Source of the DNA: Undaria pinnatifida
Lineage: Eukaryota; Sar; Phaeophyceae; Laminariales; Alariaceae
Direction: 5' to 3'
Length of the DNA stretch: 64,000 nucleotides
Assembly (NCBI GenBank): GCA_012845835.1
Contig: JABAKD010000026.1
Coordinates: 11,408,334-11,472,333 of the forward strand
The first letter of the stretch is position 1; each line of letters begins with the position of its first letter. The position numbers and the translations under genes were made by a program. Of the stretch, positions 45,734 to 57,700 are shown piece by piece. The notes beneath the pieces are model-generated. The model did not search any database and was not told the DNA's origin. It saw only the letters and a program-made list of their open reading frames with translations.

Positions 45734-48700
45734 GACGACTAGCTTTCCCGGGATGAACGACTCTATCTTCGCGTCAATGGATGATAGCTTGCTCCTCGCA
45801 TCCACGTCAGTCTGAAAAAGGGAAAAAAAAGCGACGGGAAGGAGGGGGGAGGTTGGGGTCGGCGGAAGAACATTATTTTAAAGGGATAATGCCATGATCA
45901 GGGTTGTTTCTGAAGGCATTCACGCACCATTTTACATTACAGAGGACAGCCGGGAAGTTAGCTAGCTTTCTTTGCGATAGAAAAAAAACGCAGACATCTA
46001 AACACCCTTTCCATAAACAAACTAATTCAATTGTGGCGAGTCGGAAGGGGTCCGAAAGGGGGAGGGGGAGGGGGGCGAGGTACAGTTTTGTATTGCTGGA
46101 TGAGATGGAATCCTCACCGCCGAGGCGGGTTTTCTATGGCACAAGACGCCCCAAATCATCCCAAAACAAATGGTAATTCTTGTCGTAATAAAACATTTTT
46201 TTGCTTACTCACGCACGTCGCGAGTGCCACGATTGATTGGGATAGTCGTAGGACGATGGGGTGAACGTGTTTTCTGCCTTGGAGAAGCTGCCGCAACCGA
46301 CGAGTTCACGATATCGTAGGGTCACGACATGTGGTACACCGTCTATGTGTGATTTCACATGTTTCTCGCTCGAGTTCGTCCCCACGCTCTAGGGGTGCGG
46401 CAGATTCCAAGAAATTTCTTCGCCCTCCTAGCACGAGGAGGTCATCAATATCCCACCATCACCATCTTCACCCGAAACGTGTAGTTGTTCTACGGTAGCC
46501 CCCTCGACATTTTTTTTTCTACAAAATCGCCGGTTTCGAAACCAGCTCCCGGGTCTATCTCCTAAAATACGGTGCCCCTTGCCCCCCCGACGTCGTCGCT
46601 CGATAGTCCTTCCTTCAAACGCAAAAAAGAAAATGTATGAAGAATTTACTTCTCAATAATCTTTCCTCGTGTCGGCCAGCCACGAAACGCTCGTAAAAGA
46701 GAATAAATAACTGTTTTTTTTGGGGGGGGTAGTATCGTGGAATCAGTCCGTGACTTTCGAAGACATTCGTTCGCGCAACCCGACCGATACCTACAGTAGT
46801 AAGAGAACAGATCATAAAAAACACGCCGATGGTTATACTTCCACACTTGAGAAGGTCCACCCGCTCACGAACCGCCATAGATGTTCGGTTTGCCCCAAAG
46901 AGCGCAACCCCTACCGCACTGTAGAGGGATGGCCCGTCGGTATACCCGCACAATAGTAGGAGGACGTGATGTCCTTCATCGGGTAACACTTACCTGGTAT
47001 AATTTTGTTTTTGCTCACGGGACCCCGCATTAGCTCTTCAAACAACTAGGGAGCTCCAGCATAAATATGTGTGCAGTTTGTGTGTGTACCTACCTCTGTG
47101 GAAGCATCTTACGCGTCGCGAGACAAAACGTAATGGCAAGGCTTTCGTTCCGTTCCGTTCGACAAAAACATCACCAAGGCTACGTTAGGGGGGGTCGCTG
47201 TTGGGCCCTTTTCGTTTTGGCAGTGGCTCTCCGGGTCACTCGCGCGAGTGACCCCCAAATTCTCGTTTTTGACGACCTTAATTAAGCGTATTTTGTGTGT
47301 TGTGTTAAGTTCGCGATGTGAATCCGCAGTGGAATGGTAAGCTATGCTGCGCCAACACAATCTCCTGAAACATTTTGGCTGAAGTGAGGTACAGAGTCAG
47401 TCGTGCGAGTATGCTAGTATGTTACTAATAGTACGATAGTGTGTATGGCAGGAATAGGACGCGTGCTACGATGGAGGTGCACCACTTTTTTCTCCGAGGC
47501 TCCCTCGATTTGGGAGAGAGATTAAGACAGACCTCTCTAAGTTAAGGCAAAAACTGATTTGGAGAAAGACCTAAAACTGCCACCGGATGAAAAAATACCA
47601 TGCATGACCGAGGTACACGACGATACTCATTGCAAAAAATGTCCGATTTCCGACGATTTTGGGTTAAGGAGTGTCTTAAGTCATTCAGAAAACATTTTCG
47701 CCAAAAAACGGTATGCCTCTATCGTAGTCTTGAGTGGAAAAGTGAGAAAAAGGGGGAAAAACGGGTATGGTAGAGCATGACAAAATGTTTTCAGTAGCGT
47801 AGGCCTGGTCCAACCTGAACCTTGTACCGGCACGCGAACGGGATTCATTCCTAGGAAGATTACCATCCGAAAAACACGCCAAAATGAACCTCAAACATAC
47901 GCGGCTATCACTTAACAAAAAACATCCCCCCCCAAAGAAACACTACACCGCTCGAGATGGAAACGAAACGAAACACACACCGAGCGAGAAATAACACAAG
48001 TAATATACACGTGGTTGCGTCACGCAGCCATCTGGCAAAACTGCACATCGGCTTCAACGTCAAGTGATCGAAACATCCCGCACGATGAGGTTCTTCTCAA
48101 TCCCTGCGTGTGGGTTTGGTTCGGCCACTGCACAGGTGCTACATACGACAGAGGTACAGTACCTTTTTTTGGCTGAAAACCGTTTCTGAATGACGGGCCC
48201 CCTTACTAATAACCCTAAAACCAAGACCACAGTAAGGGGGGGGGTACACCTCCCAATTCACTGCCCGATTTGAGCCCCTCGCACGAGTGACCCTGTGCCT
48301 CGCTGACAACAATACGTCAGCCCGATTTGTTTTCGCGCGGCGTGGCTACCACATTCCATTGCGCATTTATGTCGGAAAATCAGAACAGCACGAAACGTTA
48401 AGGCCGAAAAGGAACGGGGGTTTCGGGTCGCTCGCGCGAGTGACCCATCCGAGGCGCCAACCGCAAAAAAAAAAAGAAGCCAAAAGTGACCCGCTTATCG
48501 CAGCCGTGGTCCCAAAGTCGTCCACTTTCTTTTTGTCGGAGAATATTTCAATTTAGTTTTTGGGTATGGCAGAGAGCTCCTCAATTTGACGAGCCTCAGA
48601 AGACCGTAGTTGCTCCTGGATACCTACCGCAGCGCACATGACTTGCCTTGAGCTGGCCCACTCTGAGGGCGAACAACTTCCGCATTTCGGTTGGCCCCTG

Positions 48701-51700
48701 CTCGAGGGCGGTGATCATCGGCTCGTCCTCGCGCTCCCCCTCGTGTGTCTCCACCATCTCGCTCACCTGTATCAGGTCCGTATCATATCCGTAGCTTTGG
48801 TTAGGTATGGAGGCGTCCGACGATTTGGGGTTGCACTTTGGGACAAAACATGTCCCGACCGATCAGGGGACAATGTGAAATTGGTCATTATGTTATATCT
48901 ACCGCTTGTCAAACTCCATGTTTGGGTGAGGCCATATAATTCCGCAAGTCAGAGAATTGAGAGTAAAGAAAATCCCTCGCTTAGCCATAGCACGCGTTCA
49001 TGTCGTGTGCGCCTTTGCCGTAGTCATTTTTGAAACTGCCGTTCGACATCAGTTTGCAGCATGAGGCACGAGAAGGGAGCAAGGAGGGAAAATACGGGAG
49101 GGGGTGATAGATCCACCCCCACGGCGCGAGGGTAGTAGATTGGCCGCGGCTTCGGGTTTTAAGGATGGAAGGTAGATGAGCATGCAGCAAGAAAGAAGCG
49201 TGGGTCGAGCAAGTGCAGAAGGTGGGCCATGTCGAAATATAAGCCGGAAAAAGGATACCGTGGAGATTAGATAGGCTTGCGTGTGTGGGTTTCGTTTTCT
49301 CAGATTTCGCTTGGTTTTATTAATCTCAGGTGAGGACGTGTATTTGTGTGATGTATGTTAAAGCTCGTGCCGAACAATATCGGTCAACAGACACAACCGA
49401 CATTTATTTTTTCGTAGCTGCCGTCAACCCCACCCAAACCACCCAAAGCCAACTCAGCCCCCCTAAGACACAACTCAACATGTTCAAGGCAACGAACGGT
49501 ATACCACGGCTACAGAAGCCGCTCTCGTACCTCTTCGTCGGGGACAAGGTCGCGGACAGCTCCGAGCGCGGCGTCGAACATGAGCTTGTGTCCCGACAAG
49601 AGGGCGTGCGTGAGGACACTCCTGCCCCAGAGGTCCGTGGCCTTCAGCTGCTCCAGTATCTGACAGGAAATAAAAGGTCGGGAGACAACATGCGCTCGGT
49701 ATTTGACGCATTCTACGGTACACAGGTGCCTCATTTTTTTCTCTGAGGCGCCACGCTTGAAAATGGCAATACCTCACCACTCATACCACGGTATTGGTTG
49801 CACATTTTGAGCCAAAAGGTTTCTGGCTGGTTGAGCTCCTCGTTTGAGGAACTATCCGTTGGTCAAATATTTTTACCAAGCATAATTTGCGTTAGGGCTA
49901 GGGCACAGAAGCTTGGCCGGGTTGTGCGAACGAATGCCTTCGAAGTCATGTAGTATCGGTATTGAGCTCCTCGTGGTTTGAGCTCAGGAAATTTCTGCTG
50001 CAGTCCTGCCGTGGAATGGCTCCTTTCTAAAACTTGCTTTGCACAAAGTCTACGTGAAACCTAATGCACACTGACAAAACGTCCCACGGCTTCGGCACGA
50101 TCGGTGGTTTTATTACTATACTCTAGTATATCTTCCCACCACACAACTCGTACCCAACCAAACTTGGTATCCCGAAACACCCTCTTACTATAGTAGCCTT
50201 GCCTTGATTTTTTTTGCTGATTATATACTGTAGTCACTAGGTGCAACATGAACCGACAGCTATATCATGGTGCCATTAATGAGTACCGAATCGTCTTGAT
50301 TTCCCAGGGGCGCACTTGGTCTTCAGCGCCATCAGCGTGAATGCCATCTTAAGCTCCGGCACCAGCGGAGGCCCTTCAACCGTCCCAACCAAAACGTGGT
50401 AATACTATTCAACAATAGTTGACACTCAGGGTACCAATGGCAATAAGATATACAAGGCCATAACTTGCGTACAATAGGAACATCACCTTATCTTTCCAGA
50501 GGCACTCCGTGATCAGCTTGAAGGCGATCTTGAACACCGGCACCACCTTCGGCTTCTCCACCATCTCCACCTCGATCTCCTTTGTCTTCCCCAATCCCAC
50601 AGCAGCAGAAGCAGCGGAAGCAGCAGCGGCAGCCGCGGCAGACGCCGCAGCAACCGTACCGGAAGCCGCAGTAGCGGCAGTAGTAGCGGCAGTCGTAGCA
50701 GCGTTGGTGGCAGCATTGGCGGCGTTAGCAGCGGTAGAGGCAATACCACCCAGCATCGGCGTGAGGGGAGGAGTGGCAAACAGCAGCGGGGTGGTGGCGG
50801 TGGCGCTGGCGGAGTCTCCGGGAACCTTGTCATCTTCCTCCTCGTCGGTTTCTCCCGACTCCGCTGACTCGTCTCCTCCGTCCTTCTCCAGGGAGGTCTC
50901 CTGGTGTTCGTCTAAAACTCGAGGGCGTGAGAAACGGTTCGGGTTTGGTAGGGGTGGGAGTGGGGAGGATTAAGAGGAGGGGCAGGGGGGGGACAGGGCG
51001 TGCTCTGTTTCCTTTGTCAAAGCCTACGGTTGTGAGTTAACGGTGTTGTGGGGGTAAGGGAGTAGGTGGGGGGCACCCCTTTATTACTTGTCTCTTAGCC
51101 ACTTCACCATTGACCACGCATTCCTTTCGAGCCGTCCGAAAAACCTGGCAGGCAGAGGAGGGGGTGATTCTGTTATCCATGTTCATACGTAGTCGTTTTG
51201 GATATGTGTATACCATCGAATCCTTACAACGCCGGGACGAAGCACGGCTCGGGGGTTTAGTTGTAGTGACCAGGCCAAGGCAGACATTACTTGCACCAGG
51301 CGCGAGCCGATGTGAGGTCTTCGGCGAGTCGGCGAGCTGCATCCTGCGACTAAAAGGAACCGCTTTGTATGCGGACCGACTTCCTAGTATGGGGCGGGGG
51401 GTGTAGGTGTGTGTGTTTTATCTAAGGGGTAGACGGTCGTGTGTGTTTGTATTGTGGTTACGTTGTACGGTAGAGGGGATGTTACTACATGGACCAATTC
51501 TTATCTGCTGGGTCTGAGGCAATCGCACCAATGACTCTGTACCTCACTCTGATGAAATCACGTTAGGCGATATGTTCGGCGATGTGTTGCGCGATGTGTT
51601 AGGCGATGTGTTAGGCGATGTGTTAGGCGATGTGTCAGGCGCAGCGTCGGTAACCATTTCACTGGAAATTGACATCGAAATGCTAAAGCAACACTAAAGC

Positions 51701-54700
51701 GTATGACCGCCAGGAACCGGGGGCGTCACTCGTGCGAGTGACCCCGAGCCAAGGCCAAAAAAACGGCCTCAAAAGGGACCTACCCCCCTCTACGGTAGCG
51801 TTGGTCAATTACACTGTGGCGTGGTGTGTAATTCGTCGTGTTCGTTAACCGATTCGTTCAAGAGATCCCGCCATCCCAACAGTAAGCAGCCTTGTCGAAA
51901 GGAGGGTGCGTGCACATAGATGTTGTACCTTGTGTTGGCATAACTCGGTTGTACTCTCATCCCGGCGCAGTAACAGCCACTTCGCGGGAGGGGAGGGGTT
52001 GGGGAGTGAGGAGGTGGATGGAGGGACGGAGGGGGGCATGAGGGGGGAGGGGAGGGCAAGCGGTGTCCATGGAATGGGTCTTGTTATGTTTGTCATCCGA
52101 CGTGCAGCATGGCCCTCGAAGCCCTTTTCCCACAAACATTCCCACTCAGTCAGAATGACCAGTGTTGACCCAAGAGGTGCTACCTATCTCGATTTCAATG
52201 CTTCATATTCTCGACAAACCAACAAACGTGGAGCCCAAGCTTCAGAGCCGATCACTGAGAAACGGCCCGCTATCCCTTCATGAGAGGACATACACACACC
52301 GAAACACGCGCGATGTCGTTTTTATCACGCACGTCTAGCAAAGGTGATTTTCGGAGAATTTCTCAATCCCACATATGTCGTACCTTGTAGTGCGTTTTGA
52401 CATATTTACATACAGGTTTATCTATCTCGGGCGACAGGCAGCGTAAACATACCTTCAATGGCGAAGAGAGAAGAAATGCCGGAAGGCTGGCAAGAGGCCG
52501 CGTGCATGAGGAGGTTTAGCCCGTCGGAGTCTCGGGCTACAAGCATTTCCCTCACCTGCATGGGGGGGGGGAAGGGCGTGCTGTGATACGCGTAGTTTTC
52601 ATTTAGACTATATATTTAGACTAGTCTATGTAATTACTTATTTCTTCGAATGAGCCGGGCTACCGTAGAGGCTTAACCTTAGGCTTAAATATGTTATTTC
52701 TAACATAAAAGCGATCCTGACACGAAGAGCTGTAACCAACGTATTCGGACCCGGTGCGTGCTTTACTGGGCATATCGTTAGATACACACAGCTGTCACAC
52801 GGTAATAAGTGGCAGGCTTGGCTCACACATTTTCTCAAAGTGACATGTGTGCTACGTTAGAGGTGCACCAATAGTTTCCCGAGGCTCACTTATTAAAGGA
52901 CCTTCACATGGTTTCCCCACGCTACAACTAGTTTGGAAACCCACAAGGGCCACCGACGAACAGTTCCGGGCCCTAGTATTTTTCGAAAAAAGAAAATAAA
53001 TTCCGACGATCTTGGGCGTGAAGCAGCCCCGTTACCCAGAAAAAAACAATATTTTAGCCAAAAAGAGGTATACCTCTATCGACGCACGGGTTCAAAAGGT
53101 CACTCCCTCAGACTGAGAAGTAGAGTCGCTAACAATGTGAGGACTGAGGAGTCTCCTAGACGAAGGGTGCTCGAAGAGCATTAGTACATAAGGATCAAGT
53201 GTGCACCCCCCCCGAGGCCTGGCGATGCATAACGCCAAAATCTCACTCGTCGGTCTTCCTTCGATCAATACAGGTGTGTGAGTGTGCCTTCGCATTACGT
53301 CAAGAGCAGCAGGAGAGACATCACCTCGGAACAGTAGCGATCGACGTCCACCGCATGTTCCATTATGACTCGACAGCACTAACAACCCGAGCATCAGGCC
53401 TCCGGCGGCCTGCCACGTACACAATTGTCAAGGAGTACACAGGAACTTGCGTACCAACCCGGTATACCCAAGAAGCCCACTTTAAACGTTAACTCACACT
53501 GTTACAACTATTAATTGTTTTATGCATACTGAATTCCACATATATTTGTCTGGTTTTATCCCCCTTAATGCGGGTTATACAGCTTCCGTGCGCAGAAGGC
53601 TGAACGTGTTATTAGCAGGGGAGTCACCGATCTGTATCCTTCACGAGGGCATACACCCCGTACCACGCACGATCGAAGTATCACACGCAGCTTGTAAAGC
53701 TGAGTTTTTATCAAAATACCTTTTTGGTAGATCTCACAGCTCAAGTGTATTGTTTCATTTTGTAAACATATATATGATATGGGTGTGCTGCCTCCACCGT
53801 ATGGCCTGCCGGGTACGATCACCCGTCGTACTCTTTTGTTCTGCCGCCGATCATTCAACGCAAGCACGAGTATTATGTTAGATAAAACCAGCCTCATTCA
53901 TTGCTAAGCGGAAGGGCTTCGACCGCATTGCACTTCCGCCGCGCTGAGCAAGCACTCAGCAGCAGCTTTTCTTGGAGGAAGTAAGAATACAGCAGATAAA
54001 CTAACCAACATGCCGGGTGAATTGTATGGAAATATTGAGAAGGCAACTGTTATAGTCTATAGTGTGCAGGGCGAGGTAGGTGCGATAGTACTAGCTTTAT
54101 TGCCGGATTCCGACTGTTCCCATCCAGTCGGGATCATAGTGTAAGGCACTGCTTTGCCCCCGACACGGTGTATCACGCATCCGGACTCAGAGAGTTTAGA
54201 GTCGAGCCTGTTCCATTTTAGGATCCATCTGATTGGATCTCGGTTGTATTCCTGCTCTTGTCGATCTCTGCTCGAGAATATACCCATCACAGCAGTTCTC
54301 ACACTGCAAGTCCTCATACACACAATCTATAGTCGGAGGTATAACCACAGCTGTCAGGAGGATAAGGTCTACTGCTCATGCACACTACCTTGAGCAAAGG
54401 TATCGCGGTATGGCATGCACCTGCCACGACACGGTTTGTTGCGCTGCTTTTTGTACAGGTTTTAAAGTGATTGTTTGAGCGAGGCATCTAACCCCTATCT
54501 CACACAGTTGGGGTGTTGTATATGCTACACTGTAGTTGCAAGGGGAGTCGCCGACTTATATCCTCAATGAGGACACGCAACCCGTAATAAGCGCGATCGG
54601 TGTATCACACACAGCTTGCAAAGATGAGTTTCGACAAAATCCTCGATCTCACAGCTGGAGTGACTTTCTATTTTTATTATATAAGTCGGCGACTCCCCTT

Positions 54701-57700
54701 GCAACTACAGTGTAGCATATACAACACCCCCCCTGGTGATAATATGTTCGGTTATGGCTTCTTATCACCCGGGGTGGTAAACAGTAGGGGTATGACACAC
54801 CACGAATCCCTTCCGGGTGATAAATTGAATTGGGTGATCGCTTAGGATTATAGAATAATAACCACCCGGGTGGGCATGCTTTGGGGGTGTGTTCTACTCT
54901 CTAACATACGGTGCTCCCCTCTGCCGTGTGCCTTTCGTGACTACCTTGTGCGGAGGGACCGATTGTCGGCATGAGTCCGAAACAGTTTTGAGCAGCATCG
55001 CATCTCCGGAGCTGGCGGCGTGCATCAAGATCGTTCTGTCGTCTGCCGACTTAAGGAGAAGCTGCCGCCCAAACGCCTGCGTGACAAGGGTCGGGGCGAA
55101 AAGTGGACGTGGGGAAAGCGGGAGGGCGGACCGCCGAAGGGGGCCAGTCGTGATTGCTCTTGTCCGTGTCCACTCCATCATTACTTTTACCGTGTTTCTC
55201 GCCGTCCGGCATTCATTGTCAAGCGTGAGAGCCAGCATCTGCCACTCATAAAGAAGGTCGTGAAAAAAGAACACCAAGTGAGGCATCGTCCCTGAACTGA
55301 AAGAACAGATGCATGAGGAGAATAGTAGAGATTTGCGGTTTGACGGTAGGGGGTGGGGTACACCCTTTTCCACCATCATACCCGGTTTGGAACCACTCGG
55401 ACGGATGACTCTGTACCTCTCAGCGACAAGAACTGATTTAGGTGGTTGTTTGTTCGGGCGCAGCAAAGCCTACTAACATTCGATTGCGGGATTCATGTCG
55501 CAAAAAAAAAAAAAAACTGCACGAAAGCTTAAGACCGCAAAGGTACCGGGGGTCGCTTGCGACAGTGACTCCAGGCCAGGCAAATGCCAATAACCCCGTC
55601 GAATGTGACCCCCATACCGTAGGAACGGCCGAGAAGAGGGGTTAGTGTTTTGCGTACTGACATTCCCCACTTAACGCCTTTACAACTGGAAACTTTTTTT
55701 TTTCTACTAATTTACTTGAAGGTAGTACAGGGAGGGATTTGGGGGCTCAAAATGGGTTAAGGAGCTCCCTGATTCAACCCACAAACACATTTTTTGGCAA
55801 AATGGAGCGCGTCACCCAACGGAACATTTTCATGTCTTAGAGCATATTAACGAATACTGCCGAACCGTATTTTGCTACATCCACGGCATTGGGTTATTCC
55901 TTACCAGTGGTTGAGGAACCTGCCGCTCCCGACACATTTCAGCGAAAGTCTTTTATTATTCTTAGCACGTGTGCCGGCGAAAATACATCGAAGTGTTATA
56001 TTTGTCATCATCCCGTAATACGCATCGCATGTCGAGAAACCGAATCGACGTTTCGTTTGGTTTTCGGAGATACTCCACGCCAGAACATCATCGTCAAAAC
56101 GAACAATCGCATACCGGTTACGCTTAAATCTATCGCATCGAGGTAGTAACAATACCAGACTCCCATCCCTCCCCCGCGCACGCCCATCCTCTCGCTAAAA
56201 CGCACCTCGTCATCTTGTATGGACGAGAGAAGCGCTTCTTGCACCTCGTGAAACACCGGAGACGGCCCAACGCTAGCGGCGTGCATAAGGAGCGTCATGT
56301 GTCTGTGGTCTCGGGCCTCGAGAGAAAGGAGCGCCTGGACACAGGAGAAAACCACAGAACGGCGGCCGGTCGCTTTCTTCTCACCAACCCACGCCGTGGT
56401 TGGGGTGCAAAAACATATCACGGGAGTCCTTGTTGGAGACGCTCTACGCCGATAGTGCCAAAAAATCAAGGTGCGACCGGGACGAGAAAGAAGAATCCCA
56501 CCGCCTAGAAGACATACAATAATTTTTGTTGTAAAGTTACAAACGTGTGCCAGCGATATTGGTAGTGTGTTCAAGAACAGTTGAGGGGCCCAGGTCAATC
56601 AGAAACGTTTTGGCGAAAAAGGGGCACACTGTCTCTACCTTGGCACATGAGATTTTGTCCCCCTCAGAAACGGGTTTTAAAGTTTCCGCGCACAGACTGA
56701 CTAACATCACCCTGTTGACCCTGATAGCTACACTGTAGTTGCAAGGGGATCGCCGACCTATATCCTTAATGAGGACGCACAACCCGTAATATGCGCGATC
56801 GGAGTATCACACACAGCCTGCAAATAATTGAGTTTCGACAAAATATTCGATCTCACAGCTGGAGTGTATCTTCATTTTTATAATAATGTTCCAGAAACAG
56901 GAAATTGGGTACTTTGTTGTTACTTGAGGAGCCCCGTTAACCAGGAAGTTTTCGTCGAAAAAGAGGTCGTTCCTGTACCTTGATGATCGCGGCATCAATG
57001 TGCTCCCGCGATGCACGAGAACGCGATAATAATGGGCACTTTGGCAGTTGAGGAGGCTCCCCGTTAAGCAGTTTTGTTTTACATAAAAGAGGTACTGCTG
57101 TACCTTTAGCGTGGCACGAGTTTCGCTGGAATGGTACATACATGTTGTAGCATTGTCGCGGTTTGATCTTGTATGCGACGAATCGGCCTCACAGACGTGG
57201 CACTAATTTCTCTCATTCTTGGTGAATGTTACTGAAGCTACACGGGTTAGCCTAGCTCGCTAGCAGATGCTCCGGTGCAGCCCGTCTGCCGCGTACTGTG
57301 CTTGTGGTCGCCTCTGACTATTTTGGCTCCGTTATGAGCGCTTCTACAGTGTATACACGTTTCCACTCCTCCTCCCGCCAAGGTTTTGCAGCAGTTACCC
57401 CGCCAACATGGTTTAATGCACTGGACCTACTGAAAAAAATATACTCAAAAAATGTTAATGAGCACTTTCGGGACTCATCTATAGTCTAAGCCACACGCTA
57501 AACTATTTGTTGTTTGGGCTGATCGGTGGCTCTTCCCGGGTCACTTGCGCAGTCGCTGAATATTGCTCGTGTTGTCTTCAAGATGTTTTACCCCTTTTAA
57601 AGTTGCGACCCCCCCCCCCCCTTGGGATTCTAAGCAAAAGACACTCAAAGGGAAACCTTGTAAAAGCGATAAAAACGCCGACGATCTGTTGCGTATTATA

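Noticed and set aside
46615-46989. Minus-strand frame of 124 codons with hydrophobic stretches
   Set aside because: It covers the junction of a family D and a family C transposon and has no homology.
50509-50973. Plus-strand frame of 154 codons rich in Ala and Ser
   Set aside because: Antisense to ankyrin gene exon 6, whose splice phases match its neighbours.
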